This document shows positions 1 through 8,348 of a DNA stretch of 64,000 nucleotides, one piece after another. The notes beneath the pieces were generated by a model. The model did no database searches and was not told the origin of the DNA. It saw only the letters and a list, made by a program, of their open reading frames with translations. This stretch comes from Phytohabitans suffuscus (GTDB taxonomy: Bacteria; Actinomycetota; Actinomycetes; Mycobacteriales; Micromonosporaceae). The translations under genes and the position numbers were made by a program. Position 1 is the stretch's first letter. Each line of letters opens with the position of its first letter. The DNA lies in NCBI RefSeq assembly GCF_011764565.1, contig NZ_AP022871.1:186001-250000 (forward strand), given 5' to 3'.

Positions 1-349
1 CCCCGTAGCCGGCGGCGAGGACGACGGCGTTCCTGATCCCGGCGGCCGCGGCGTCCTCCAGGATCTCGTCGACCCGGCCCGGCCCCACCATCAGGAACGC
101 GAGGTCGACCGGCTCTTCGAGGTCGCGCAGGCTCGGCACGGTGGCCTGCCCGAACAGCTCCGGGTACTTCGGGTGCACGAAGACGAGTTCCTTGAGCCCC
201 CCGGCGGCGTTGAGGCTGCGCACGATGTTGCGCGCCCAGCTGGACGTACCCGAAGCGCCCACAACGGCCACGCGCCGGGCCCCGAAGAGGTGGCGCAGGC
301 GGCCCGGCGTCACCAACGCGCGGCGCTTGTCGTACTCCAGCGTTGCCAT
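1..349 (-). CDS. CoA-binding domain protein, acyl-CoA synthetase (ADP-forming) type, partial
   Basis: The gene runs leftward off the window edge, so only about the first 116 residues are present. A Rossmann-type nucleotide/CoA-binding start is visible (RRVAVVGASG at residues 25-34), followed by VFVHPKYPELFG and DLAFLMVGPG. This is the pattern of the CoA_binding domain found in ADP-forming acetate/acyl-CoA ligases and succinyl-CoA synthetase alpha chains. The ATG at 349 is preceded by GAGAGGAA at a sensible distance. The stop of the upstream P450 lies 68 bp away on the same strand, so the two may be co-transcribed. A role in activating an acid of the neighbouring pathway is inferred. The ligase domains are outside the window. 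Confidence 0.75.
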   Translation of the reverse strand, partial: MATLEYDKRRALVTPGRLRHLFGARRVAVVGASGTSSWARNIVRSLNAAGGLKELVFVHPKYPELFGQATVPSLRDLEEPVDLAFLMVGPGRVDEILEDAAAAGIRNAVVLAAGYG

Positions 350-417
350 CGACAGGTTCCTCTCTCGCGCCGCGCGGAGCGCCCGGCACATCTTTAACTA
401 GGCGTACTATTGGGCGG

Positions 418-1647
418 CTAGAGGACCACGCGGAGCGCCCGAGGCGAACGCATCTTGAGGCCGCGCTCCTCGGTGACGAAGCCGGGCGCCAGCCGCATGT
501 CCGGAAACGCGTCGAGGAAGGCGTTGAGCGAGATCTCCAGCTCGCCGCGCGCCACCATCGCGCCGAGGCAGAAGTGGCGGCCGAACCCGAACGCGAAGTG
601 CTCACCGACTCCGCTGAAGGCCTGTTCGTGCCGGACGTCGTCGCGGTAGAGGTCGAACCGCGACGCGTTGGCGAACCTGCGTTCGTCCCGGTTGGCCGAG
701 GCGATGACCAGCAGCACGAACGAGCCGGCCGGGATCCGCACGCCGCGGACCTCGACGTCCTCGGTCGTCACCCGGCCGTTCATCTGCGAGGGCGGCGTGA
801 GGCGAAGGGTCTCGCTGATCGCCGGGAGCACGAGCGAGCGGTCGTCGCGTACGGCCGCGTAGCGCTCCGGCTCCGCGAGCAGGTGGCTCAGCAGGTTGGT
901 CAGGGTGCGGTCGGTGGTCTCCGAGCCGGCGTTCAGCAGGTGGGTCGCGTGCGTCATCACCTCCTCGTCGCTCAGGCTCCGGCCGTCGACCCGCGCCTGC
1001 GCCAGCTTCGAGATGAAGTCGTCGGACGGCTCGGCGCGGCGGCGCGCGACGAACGGGGCGAGGTACTCCCGCAGCTCCGTCAGGGCCCGCTCTCCCCGGC
1101 GCTCGACCGCCGGATCGCGGGAGAGGTTGGACAGGAACTCGCTCTGCGCCTGGTACCAGCCGTAGAAGACCTCGTGGTCGGACCTGGGCAGCCCGAGCAC
1201 CTCGGCGATCACGTAGACCGGAAGCAGGTTGCTGAACCGCGGCACGAGGTCGACCTCGGTGCCCGCGACCATCCCGCCGACGAGTCCGTCCACTGTGGTG
1301 CGAACCGACTCGTCGAGCAGGCCGCGCACCGTGCCTTCGATCAGCGGCAGCCAGGACCGCAGGCCGCGGCCGCGGAAGTAGGGGCTCATCATGCCCCGCA
1401 CGCTCGCGTGCTCGCGCCCGGCCATCTGCAGGATCGTGCGGCCCATGACCGGTTCGAGCTGCCACTCGTAGTTCGCGGTGGAGAAGACCGGGTTCCGGTA
1501 CGCGGCCCCGACGTCCTCGTGGCGGGTCAGCAGGTACGCCCCGGCCCGCTCGTCGTAGTGGACCGGATCGCGCTCGCGAAGGTAGGCGTAGTACGCGTGC
1601 GGGTCGCGCTCCGTCTCCTCGGCCAGCAGGCTCTGGACCGCCAGCAT
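418..1647 (-). CDS. cytochrome P450
   Basis: A 409-residue soluble bacterial P450, normal for the class. The I-helix oxygen-activation motif AGSETT is centred on Glu243/Thr244, the K-helix ExxR is in ETLRLTPP, and the heme loop FGFGRHFCLG places the axial thiolate at Cys360. A GTG-containing extension upstream is possible, but the ATG at 1647 has a strong GGGGAGGAG ribosome site six bases away and gives the usual N-terminus. Electrons probably come from the ferredoxin and ferredoxin reductase at 4258-5663. It lies divergent from the VOC gene, with an element shared with the second P450 unit in between. The substrate is unknown; a monooxygenation step in the surrounding degradation pathway is inferred. 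Confidence 0.9.
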   Translation of the reverse strand: MLAVQSLLAEETERDPHAYYAYLRERDPVHYDERAGAYLLTRHEDVGAAYRNPVFSTANYEWQLEPVMGRTILQMAGREHASVRGMMSPYFRGRGLRSWLPLIEGTVRGLLDESVRTTVDGLVGGMVAGTEVDLVPRFSNLLPVYVIAEVLGLPRSDHEVFYGWYQAQSEFLSNLSRDPAVERRGERALTELREYLAPFVARRRAEPSDDFISKLAQARVDGRSLSDEEVMTHATHLLNAGSETTDRTLTNLLSHLLAEPERYAAVRDDRSLVLPAISETLRLTPPSQMNGRVTTEDVEVRGVRIPAGSFVLLVIASANRDERRFANASRFDLYRDDVRHEQAFSGVGEHFAFGFGRHFCLGAMVARGELEISLNAFLDAFPDMRLAPGFVTEERGLKMRSPRALRVVL

Positions 1648-1672
1648 GGCTGCTCCTCCCCGGGCACAAAGC

Positions 1673-1693
1673 TTAACCTCACTAACCATTAGT
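1673..1693 (-). promoter_or_regulatory. shared upstream element, copy 1 (P450 unit)
   Basis: The plus strand reads TTAACC-TC-ACTAA-C-CATTA here, 26 bp upstream of the P450 start. The same string, differing only at the linker positions, lies at 8298-8318 upstream of the NTF2-P450-SDR operon in the same orientation to its gene. This could be a TetR-type operator or a shared promoter. It is the most AT-rich stretch of the intergenic region. Confidence 0.45.
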
Positions 1694-1773
1694 ACATCCG
1701 AGGTTCAGGCACGTCAACGGGGTTGGGAGAATGCTTAGCGATGTGTAATATCACGCTGGAGCGAGGAGGAGAG

Positions 1774-2283
1774 ATGGGCACCGGACCACTGCTGCGGCTC
1801 TACCACACCGGCATGATCGTCAACGATCTGGACAAAGCCATGGTCCAGATGGGCGGCGCGCTGGGCCTGCTCTGGGCGCCGCCGAAGGAGGCGAGGACGC
1901 CGCTGCTGTGCCCCGACGGCGTACGCGACCGCCACGTCCGGTTCACGTACTCCCTGCAGGGGCCGCACTTCGTGGAGCTGCTCGAGCAGATCGACGCCGC
2001 GCCCTACCTCCACCTCACCGGCGGCCGCTACATCCACCACCTCGGCTACTTCACCGACGACCTGCCGGCCGCCGCCGCGGCGCTGGAGTCCCAGGGCTAC
2101 CGGCGCGAGCTGTCCGGGTTGCCCGAGGACGGCCGGATCACCAGGGCCTCGTTCCACTACAACCCGGAGGCCCCCGGGATGTGGATCGAGCTCGTCTCGC
2201 ACGAGATCGCGGCCGAGATCGGCGACTGGATCGCCGGCGCGGCGGCCGCCGCCGGCGTGCCCTTTGTCTCCCCCTTCGAGTGA
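1774..2283 (+). CDS. VOC (glyoxalase/dioxygenase fold) family protein
   Basis: A 169-residue protein starting LLRLYHTGMIVNDLDKAM, the typical first beta-alpha segment of a vicinal-oxygen-chelate fold. Candidate metal ligands are the early His in LYHTG, the HHLGYF segment and the Glu in GMWIELVSHE. Members include glyoxalases, epimerases and extradiol dioxygenases; this one resembles the methylmalonyl-CoA epimerase/glyoxalase-like group but cannot be assigned a reaction. The ATG at 1774 is preceded by GCGAGGAGGAGAG, better than the in-frame ATG further upstream. It is first in a plus-strand operon (VOC, CoA-transferase, unknown, ferredoxin reductase, ferredoxin). Confidence 0.75.
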   Translation: MGTGPLLRLYHTGMIVNDLDKAMVQMGGALGLLWAPPKEARTPLLCPDGVRDRHVRFTYSLQGPHFVELLEQIDAAPYLHLTGGRYIHHLGYFTDDLPAAAAALESQGYRRELSGLPEDGRITRASFHYNPEAPGMWIELVSHEIAAEIGDWIAGAAAAAGVPFVSPFE

Positions 2284-2289
2284 GCAGCG

Positions 2290-3501
2290 GTGTCCTCCGG
2301 CCCGCTGTCCGGGTTGCACGTCCTCGACCTGTCCACGTTCGTCGCCGGACCGTCCGGCACCATGGTGCTGGCCCAGCTCGGCGCCGACGTCGTCCGGGTC
2401 GACCCGCTGGGCGGGGCGACCGACACGCGCCGGCTCCCGCTCGCGCCCGACGGCAGCAGCCTCTACTGGGCGGGGCTCAACCGGCACAAGCGCTCGGTGA
2501 GCCTGGACCTCGCCGGCGAGGCCGGCCGGGCGGTGGTCAGGCGGCTGCTGGCGCGGCCGGGTGACGGCTACGGCATCCTCGTCACGAACGCGGTCAACCA
2601 GCCCTGGCTCGACTACGACGCGCTCCGCGGCGTCCGGCCCGACCTGGTCATGGTGCACATCGCCGGTCGCCCGGACGGCCGCCCCGCCGTCGACTACACG
2701 GTCAACGCGGAGGTGGGCCTGCCCTGGCTCACCGGTCCGGTGGACTCCACGCGTCCGGTCAACCACGTCCTTCCGGCGTGGGACCTGCTCACCGGCCTGC
2801 ACGCGGCGCTGTCGGTCGTCGCCGCCGACCGCAGGCGCCGCGCCACGGGCCGGGGCGAGCTGATCCGGATCAACCTGTCCGACGTCGCCGTGACCACCCT
2901 CGCCCACCTGGGGTTCCTGGCCGACACCGCCGTCAACGGGAGCACCCGCGTGCGCGAGGGCAACTACCTGTACGGCGCCTACGGCAGCGACTTCGCCACC
3001 AAGGACGGGCACCGGATCATGGTCATCGCGCTCACCGACCGGCACTGGGCCCGGCTCGTCGAGGTCACCGAGGCGGCCGCGGTCATCTCCGCGCTGGAGG
3101 AGCGGCTGGGCGCCGACTTCTCCCGCGAGCGGCACCGGTACGCGCATCGCGACCTGATCACGGCGGTCCTGAACCCCTGGTTCTCGGCCCGGGTCCGGTC
3201 CGAGGTCGTCGACCGGCTTGAGCGCGCCCACGTGCTCTGGGGCGACTACCGCCGGACCGAGGAGCTCGACGTCGGTCCCGACTCGCCGGTGGCCGCCAGC
3301 GGGCTGTTCGAGGCGGTGGACCACCCGGGGGTGGGCACCTACCCCGTCCCCGGCCCGGTGGCGCGGATGCGCGGCTGGGACCCGCCCCGCCCGGCGCCCG
3401 CCGCGACGATCGGCGAGCACACCGGCCAGGTACTCGCCGAGTGGCTCGCGGCCGGCGAAGCCGAGCTGGCCGGCCTGCGCGCGGCAGGCGTCACCCGATG
3501 A
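2290..3501 (+). CDS. CaiB/BaiF (class III) CoA-transferase
   Basis: A 403-residue protein with the family opening LSGLHVLDLSTFVAGPSGTM and LGADVVRVDPLGG, then NRHKRSVSLDL. Asp165 in AWDLLTG sits where formyl-CoA transferase has its catalytic aspartate, and the ATGRGELIRINL segment is typical. Such enzymes move CoA between acids through an aspartyl-CoA intermediate, or activate steroid and carnitine-like acids. The start is GTG at 2290, seven bases after the VOC stop. The 3' end overlaps the next gene by ATGA. It probably primes the pathway acid for the beta-oxidation genes at 8.3-15 kb (inference). Confidence 0.88.
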   Translation: MSSGPLSGLHVLDLSTFVAGPSGTMVLAQLGADVVRVDPLGGATDTRRLPLAPDGSSLYWAGLNRHKRSVSLDLAGEAGRAVVRRLLARPGDGYGILVTNAVNQPWLDYDALRGVRPDLVMVHIAGRPDGRPAVDYTVNAEVGLPWLTGPVDSTRPVNHVLPAWDLLTGLHAALSVVAADRRRRATGRGELIRINLSDVAVTTLAHLGFLADTAVNGSTRVREGNYLYGAYGSDFATKDGHRIMVIALTDRHWARLVEVTEAAAVISALEERLGADFSRERHRYAHRDLITAVLNPWFSARVRSEVVDRLERAHVLWGDYRRTEELDVGPDSPVAASGLFEAVDHPGVGTYPVPGPVARMRGWDPPRPAPAATIGEHTGQVLAEWLAAGEAELAGLRAAGVTR

Positions 3502-4265
3502 TCGCCCGGCGGTGCTTCCTCACCCTGACCAGGCTGGACGATCCCGCCCGGCACCGCGAGTACAACGCGTGGCACCAGCTGGACCACCTGCCGGAGAACC
3601 TGGCGCTCCCGGGCGTGCTCTGGGGTGACCGGTGGGTACGCTCCCCCGACTGCGCCCCGTTCGTCACGGGCGAGGAGGCGGCGGCGGGCTACCAGTACGC
3701 GGTCATGTACTGGTTCCGCGACCCGGTGGAGCGGGCCGTCCAGGAGTGGGCGGAGCTCAACCAGCGCGCCGTCTGGTGGGGACGGCGGCCGGAGCTGGCC
3801 TACACGCACCGGCGGCCGGTCGGCTTCCTCACCCCCGCGCTGGCCCACTCGGCGGCGGCCGCGCTCGTCTCTTCCGACGTGGTGCCCATGCGACCGCACC
3901 GCGGCGTGCACCTCACCGTGTCGCGGCTCGCCGCACCGGGCAGCGCGCCCGCGGTGTCGTGGATGGCCCGCTACGAGCGCGAGCTGGTCCCGGCGCTGCT
4001 CGGCGTCCCCGCAGTGGCCGGCGTCTCGTCGTACAGCTTCCATTCCAGCGGCGCCGGCTTCGGGTCCGCGTCCGGCGCCGACGACTCCGGCCTGCTCGTC
4101 CGCCTGGTCCACCTGGAGGGCGACCCGGTCGAGGCGATGCCGGCGCTGCGCCGCGCGGCCCCCGGGTGGGACAGGTCGTCGAACCAGGAGCGGGTCCTGT
4201 TCGCCTCGCCGATGCGCGCGATCGCCCCGTGGCGGTGGGACTGGTTCGAGGCGACGGATGGCTGA
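3498..4265 (+). CDS. protein of unknown function with dimeric alpha-beta barrel-like motif
   Basis: A 255-residue protein that I cannot name. Near the N-terminus it has HREYNAWHQLDHLPENLALP, the Y-N-x-W-x4-H-L-P pattern of EthD-like/dimeric alpha-beta barrel proteins. The same pattern recurs in the 102-residue protein at 32211-32519 (EYNKW then QHLPEILAIPG). The second half may contain another ferredoxin-like copy starting at HRGVHLTVSRL, which would fit a fused two-barrel protein. It starts with an ATGA overlap on the CoA-transferase stop, and its end overlaps the reductase gene by 8 bp. It is therefore translated with the oxidative genes. No signal peptide is seen. Confidence 0.6.
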   Translation: MIARRCFLTLTRLDDPARHREYNAWHQLDHLPENLALPGVLWGDRWVRSPDCAPFVTGEEAAAGYQYAVMYWFRDPVERAVQEWAELNQRAVWWGRRPELAYTHRRPVGFLTPALAHSAAAALVSSDVVPMRPHRGVHLTVSRLAAPGSAPAVSWMARYERELVPALLGVPAVAGVSSYSFHSSGAGFGSASGADDSGLLVRLVHLEGDPVEAMPALRRAAPGWDRSSNQERVLFASPMRAIAPWRWDWFEATDG

Positions 4266-5469
4266 CCCGCGGCACATCCTCGTCGTCGGCGGCTCCGCCG
4301 CCGGGCTGAGCACGGCCGAAGCCCTGCGTCGCTTCGGGTTCGACGGTGCCCTCACCGTGCTCGAAGCGGAGGCGGGCGGCCCGTACGACCGGCCCCCGCT
4401 GTCGAAACAGGTCCTGGACGGAAGCTGGGCGCCCGAGCGGGCCGCGCTCTTCCCGGCCGACCGGCTGGCCCGCATCGGCCTGCGCCATCTGACCGGGGTA
4501 CGGGCCGTCTCGCTCGACCGCCGGCGGCGGGTGGTCGGCACGGACGTCGCGGGAGACATCGGGTACGACGAGCTGGTGATCGCCACCGGTGTCGCCCCGC
4601 GCCGGCTCCCCGGCGACCGGCTGCCGGGTGTACACGTGCTGCGTACCATGGCCGACGCGCTCCGGCTCCGCGAAGACCTCCTGCGCGGCGGCCGCCTGCT
4701 CGTCGTCGGCGCCGGTTTCGTCGGGCTGGAGGTGGCGGCCAGCGCCCGCCGGCTCGGGGTGCCGGTGACCGTGGTCGACCCCGACCCGCGCCCCCTGGCC
4801 GGCCGCCTCGGTCCCGCGGTCGCCGGGCGGCTGCTTCGCCTGCACGCCGAGCACGGCGTGCAGCTGCGCCCCGGTGCCGGCGTCCGGCGGATCACCTCCT
4901 CGGCGGGCCGGGCGGACGGTCTCGACCTCGGCGACGGCACTCACCTGGCGGGGTCGGCCGTGCTGGTCGCGGTCGGCTGCCGGCCGATGGTCGACTGGCT
5001 GGCCGGCAGCGGGCTCGACGTCACCGACGGCGTGCGCTGCGACGCGCGTTGCCAGGCGGCACCCGGAGTCTGGGCCGTGGGTGACGTCGCTCGCTGGCAC
5101 CACGACGGCTTCGGCCGGCCGATGCGGATCGAGCACCGGCAGCACGCCACCGAGCAGGCTCAGGCGGTGGCCCGAAACATCCTCGGCGCCGGCGTCGCCT
5201 TCACCCCGACCCCCTACTTCTGGACCGACCACTTCGACGTACGCGTCCAGGTGGCGGGTTTCGTGCCCGCGGGCGCCACGCTGCGGCCGGTCGAAGGGAA
5301 CATCGCGGACGGCCGTTTCGTGGCCCTGGCCGAGCACGGCGGCCGGGTCGCCGGCGTGGTGGCCTGGAACTCCGCCAAGGCTTTCACCGCCCACCGGCGC
5401 CTGGTCCCGGCCTTCGCGGCCGCCAGCGCGCCCAGCAGACCGGGGTACGGCGACGAGGAGCGGACATGA
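4258..5469 (+). CDS. FAD-dependent ferredoxin reductase
   Basis: A 403-residue pyridine nucleotide-disulfide oxidoreductase of the ferredoxin/rubredoxin/putidaredoxin reductase type. It begins HILVVGGSAAGLSTAEALR (FAD GxGxxG-like). It carries YDRPPLSKQVL, the NAD(P)H-binding LLVVGAGFVGLEVAASARRL and the second FAD motif GVWAVGDVARW. The C-terminal reductase domain includes YFWTDHFDVRVQVAG. It should pass electrons from NAD(P)H to the ferredoxin encoded directly downstream (ATGA overlap), which then serves the P450s at 418-1647 and 6553-7815. It overlaps the preceding unknown gene by 8 bp. Confidence 0.92.
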   Translation: MADPRHILVVGGSAAGLSTAEALRRFGFDGALTVLEAEAGGPYDRPPLSKQVLDGSWAPERAALFPADRLARIGLRHLTGVRAVSLDRRRRVVGTDVAGDIGYDELVIATGVAPRRLPGDRLPGVHVLRTMADALRLREDLLRGGRLLVVGAGFVGLEVAASARRLGVPVTVVDPDPRPLAGRLGPAVAGRLLRLHAEHGVQLRPGAGVRRITSSAGRADGLDLGDGTHLAGSAVLVAVGCRPMVDWLAGSGLDVTDGVRCDARCQAAPGVWAVGDVARWHHDGFGRPMRIEHRQHATEQAQAVARNILGAGVAFTPTPYFWTDHFDVRVQVAGFVPAGATLRPVEGNIADGRFVALAEHGGRVAGVVAWNSAKAFTAHRRLVPAFAAASAPSRPGYGDEERT

Positions 5470-5663
5470 GGATCAGGACCGAGCGGGACTCCTGCATCGC
5501 CAGCGGCGCCTGCGTGCTGGAGGCGCCGCAGGTGTTCGACCAGGACGAGGACGGCGTGGTCGTGCTGCTCGCGGAGAGCCCGGCGCCCGAGGTCGCGGAG
5601 TCCGCCCGCAACGCGATGATGGCCTGCCCGGCCGCGGTCATCACGATCGACGAGGACGCCTGA
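5466..5663 (+). CDS. [3Fe-4S] ferredoxin, P450 redox partner
   Basis: A 65-residue ferredoxin with Cys10-x5-Cys16 and Cys54-Pro. The position that would supply the fourth ligand of a [4Fe-4S] centre is not cysteine, which is the signature of actinobacterial P450 [3Fe-4S] ferredoxins. Its start overlaps the reductase stop (ATGA), so both partners are made together. A strong stem-loop follows at 5675-5708. Confidence 0.92.
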   Translation: MRIRTERDSCIASGACVLEAPQVFDQDEDGVVVLLAESPAPEVAESARNAMMACPAAVITIDEDA

Positions 5664-5674
5664 GCGGCTGTGCC

Positions 5675-5708
5675 GCGCGTGCCGCCGCCCGGGGGCGGCG
5701 GCACGCGC
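5675..5708. terminator. bidirectional rho-independent-like terminator
   Basis: A perfect 15-bp stem (arms 5675-5689 and 5694-5708, GCGCGTGCCGCCGCC and its complement) with a CGGG loop. It lies between the convergent ferredoxin and SDR genes. There is no U tract, as is common in actinomycetes. Confidence 0.8.
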
Positions 5709-5715
5709 TCCGGCG

Positions 5716-6522
5716 TCAGGCGGTGTGCCGCGGCGTCTTTCCCGTACCGGTGGCCGGCATCAGAGCCAGCGACAGTCCACCGTCGACGGTGATCTCGGTG
5801 CCGGTCACGTGTGACGCTTCCGGTCCGGCCAGGAAGAGCACGGCCCGCGCGATGTCCTCCGGCCGGCCTATCTTGCGCAGCGGGATCTGCGACTCACGGA
5901 ACGCCCGGTTGGTGACGGCCTTCGGGTTTTCCTTGTCACCGAAGGCGGTGAACGTCAACGGCGTGTCCGTCGGGCCGGGCGCGACGCAGTTGACCCGGAT
6001 CCCGTCCGGCCCCCATTCGAGTGCCAGCTGCTTGACGAGCATGAGCAGTGCGGCCTTGGCCGGGCTGTAGGCGCCCATGGGTGGCGTCGGGAAGTGGGCC
6101 GAGACGGACGTCGTCGCGACGATGCTTCCGGTCGAGGCGGCGAGGGAGCCGTACGCCGCCTGGGCGAGCAGCAGGGTGGCGCGCGTGTTCACCGCGAAGA
6201 CGCGGTCCCAGTCCTCGGCCGCGATGTCCCTGAGCGCGGCGATACCGCCGACGCCGGCGTTGCTCACCAGCGCGTCGACGCCGCCGAACGCCTGCTCCGC
6301 GGCGCGCACGGCGTCGGTGGGACCGTCCACTGTGGCTAGATCGGCCTCGATGGCGACGGCGCGGGCACCCAACGCGCCGACCTGCTCGGCGACCTCGTCG
6401 AGCGCGCCCTTGTCCCGGTCGACCAGGGCGAGCGAGCAGCCCGCGTGCCGCTGGGCGGCCAGCGTCGCCACGGCCCGCCCGATACCGCCGGCCGCTCCGG
6501 TCACGATCATCCTCATCGTCAT
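5716..6522 (-). CDS. short-chain dehydrogenase/reductase
   Basis: A 268-residue classical SDR. The cofactor motif TGAAGGIG is at residues 8-15, NAG in LVSNAGVGG, the catalytic Ser lies in TTSVSAH, and YSPAK supplies the Tyr/Lys pair. The C-terminal EITVDGGLSLALMP is typical. The acidic residue in ALVDRDK after beta-2 suggests NAD(H) rather than NADP(H). The ATG at 6522 follows AGAAGGG. It is the last gene of the NTF2-P450-SDR unit, 30 bp after the P450, and probably oxidises the hydroxyl made by that P450 (inference). Confidence 0.9.
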   Translation of the reverse strand: MTMRMIVTGAAGGIGRAVATLAAQRHAGCSLALVDRDKGALDEVAEQVGALGARAVAIEADLATVDGPTDAVRAAEQAFGGVDALVSNAGVGGIAALRDIAAEDWDRVFAVNTRATLLLAQAAYGSLAASTGSIVATTSVSAHFPTPPMGAYSPAKAALLMLVKQLALEWGPDGIRVNCVAPGPTDTPLTFTAFGDKENPKAVTNRAFRESQIPLRKIGRPEDIARAVLFLAGPEASHVTGTEITVDGGLSLALMPATGTGKTPRHTA

Positions 6523-6552
6523 GTCAGCCCTTCTGTGTCGTCGTGCCAGGTC

Positions 6553-7815
6553 CTACGGTCGCGCCAGGATCGGTAGGCGGATCGGCGTGCGCAGCGACCG
6601 ACCGCCCCAGACGAGCTCCTCGCCGGTCAGCCTCGCCCCGGGAAAGCGCTCCGCCATCGCCGCGAAGAGCGCGACGGCCTCCATCCGGGCCAGCCCCGCG
6701 CCGAGACAGAAGTGGGGGCCCAGCCCGAGCGATACGTGGAAGCGGGAGTCGGGTCTCGTCACGTCGAGCCGGTCCGGTTCGGCGAACACCTCGGGGTCGC
6801 GGTTGGCGGCGGCCAGCACGCCGATCACGGTGTCGCCCGCCTCGATCACCACGCCGTCCAGCTCGCGCCGCTGGGCCGCGACGTACTGCAGGAAATGGGC
6901 CGGCGTGACGAACCGCAACAGCTCCTCGACGGCGGCCGGTGCCCGCGACGGGTCCGCGACGAGCAGGTCCCACTGGTCGCGGTGCTCCAGCAGGCCCATC
7001 ATCCCGATCGCCAGCAGGTTGCTGGTCGTCTCGTGCCCGGCGAAGATCATCAGCGCGAGCATCGCCCGCACCTCCTCGCCGTCCACGACACCGCCCGACT
7101 GCGCCTCCAGCAACGAGGCGACGAGTCCGGTGGTGCTTCCGCTGGCGGTCTGCCGCTCCACCAGCTCGTCGATGTACCCCATCAGGTCGCGGTAGGCGTC
7201 GTCCGCGGCCAGCGACTTCTCCTCCGAGTCGGCGTTCAGCTTGTTCTCGGCGATCCGGAACGCCCAGGAGTGGATGCGGTCGAGGTCGTGCAGGGGGATC
7301 CCGAGCAGGTCGCCCAGCACCCGCAGGGGCAGCGTGTACGCCACCTGCTTGAAGTCGACGGCGCCCCGCCGGCCGGCGATGTCGTCCATCGCCTGCCCGA
7401 CCCGGTGACGGATCTTCTCCTCCATCTCGCTCTTCAGCGCGCGTGCGGAGAACGGCGGCGTGACCACCCGCCGGACCCGTGGATGGTCCGGCGGGTCGAG
7501 CCGGACCAGCTGCTTGAACTCGTGGTCCAGTACCCGGTCGAAGGCGGCGCGCCCGGACGGCGAGAACGCCTGCCGGGCGTGCTCGTAGCGCGCCGAGTGC
7601 TTGGTGCGGGCCCGGCTGTAGAGGTGGTGGTTGTCGCCGAGCAGCGTCTTGACGTCGCTGTGCCGGCTCAGCACTACCGCGTCGCCGATCCGGGTGACCG
7701 GCAGCTCGTCCCGGAGCCGGTTCCACACCGGGTACGGGTCGGCCAGTGCCCGCGGGTCGCCGGCGAACAGTTGGCGGACCTGCTCCGCGAGATCGGAGAC
7801 GGTGGGCAGCGTCAT
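6553..7815 (-). CDS. cytochrome P450
   Basis: A 420-residue P450. The I-helix FAGHETTSN is around Glu262/Thr263, ExxR is in EELLRF, and the heme loop LGLGPHFCLG has thiolate Cys370. The loop's first aromatic residue (usually Phe) is Leu, an unusual but tolerated change. The ATG at 7815 overlaps the stop of the preceding NTF2-like gene (ATGA), so they are coupled. It is only distantly similar to the P450 at 418-1647, so the pathway likely has two separate oxidations. The ferredoxin/reductase pair at 4258-5663 is the nearest redox source. Confidence 0.9.
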   Translation of the reverse strand: MTLPTVSDLAEQVRQLFAGDPRALADPYPVWNRLRDELPVTRIGDAVVLSRHSDVKTLLGDNHHLYSRARTKHSARYEHARQAFSPSGRAAFDRVLDHEFKQLVRLDPPDHPRVRRVVTPPFSARALKSEMEEKIRHRVGQAMDDIAGRRGAVDFKQVAYTLPLRVLGDLLGIPLHDLDRIHSWAFRIAENKLNADSEEKSLAADDAYRDLMGYIDELVERQTASGSTTGLVASLLEAQSGGVVDGEEVRAMLALMIFAGHETTSNLLAIGMMGLLEHRDQWDLLVADPSRAPAAVEELLRFVTPAHFLQYVAAQRRELDGVVIEAGDTVIGVLAAANRDPEVFAEPDRLDVTRPDSRFHVSLGLGPHFCLGAGLARMEAVALFAAMAERFPGARLTGEELVWGGRSLRTPIRLPILARP

Positions 7816-8282
7816 GACTGTCGTCCTTCGCCGTCGGTGTGCCCGAGCCCGGCGCCGGCCGCGGCCGGCCCGGGTGGAAAGCGCAGATGCCCGCTCATGT
7901 CGCCGCGCAGCACCTGCTCGATCTGGCGGTCGCGGAAGCACCAGCGGCCGCCGTCCCGCTCGAAGACGTCGTGGTACCGGTTGACGCAGATCGTGGTGAC
8001 CGCGCCGTCCCGGCTGGGCTGGTGCAGCACCTGGATGTAGCTGCGCCCGGTCGCCCGCGCGGGCGGGTCGAGGGTGACCGACACATTGTTCACCACGTGA
8101 ACGGTCCGCGGTGAGCCGTCGTAGAGCCGCACGTGGGCGCGCAGCCATCCGAGGGTCTCGCCGTAGCCCCGCAGACCCTGCCATCGCCCATGGCGGAACA
8201 GCTCGGCGAACCCCTCGAAGTCAGCCGTGTCCAGCCGATGGGCGTACTCGTGCATCAGCTCGATGATCGGCTCAACGCTCAC
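7812..8282 (-). CDS. SnoaL/NTF2-like fold protein
   Basis: A 156-residue protein with the NTF2-like sequence pattern: an N-terminal helix IIELMHEYAHRLDTADFEGFAELF, then strands ending RTVHVVNNVSVTL, VNRYHDVFERDGGRWCFRDR. Members act as ketosteroid isomerase-like isomerases, dehydratases, polyketide cyclases, or subunits of ring-hydroxylating dioxygenases. The reaction here cannot be fixed. The GTG start at 8282 follows TAGGAGCG. It is the first gene of the operon running to the SDR, behind the shared upstream element at 8298-8318. Confidence 0.75.
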   Translation of the reverse strand: MSVEPIIELMHEYAHRLDTADFEGFAELFRHGRWQGLRGYGETLGWLRAHVRLYDGSPRTVHVVNNVSVTLDPPARATGRSYIQVLHQPSRDGAVTTICVNRYHDVFERDGGRWCFRDRQIEQVLRGDMSGHLRFPPGPAAAGAGLGHTDGEGRQS

Positions 8283-8297
8283 GCCCGCTCCTAGTCC

Positions 8298-8318
8298 TTA
8301 ACCAGACTAAACATTATG
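8298..8318 (-). promoter_or_regulatory. shared upstream element, copy 2 (NTF2-P450-SDR operon)
   Basis: The plus strand reads TTAACC-AG-ACTAA-A-CATTA. Sixteen bases in three blocks with the same spacing match the element at 1673-1693. It lies 16 bp upstream of the GTG start at 8282, in the same orientation to its gene as the other copy. It may be an operator of one of the TetR proteins or a promoter core. Confidence 0.45.
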
Positions 8319-8348
8319 GAGCCGTGCGGTGCAAGGGTTTCGGCGCTC

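Noticed and set aside
343..1692. Long plus-strand open frame opposite the first P450
   Set aside because: Arg/Gly/Ala/Val-rich translation without motifs; it mirrors the codon structure of the P450 gene and is a high-GC antisense artefact.
1735..3420. 561-codon minus-strand open frame opposite the VOC and CoA-transferase genes
   Set aside because: It spans two well-supported genes antisense and has no family motifs.
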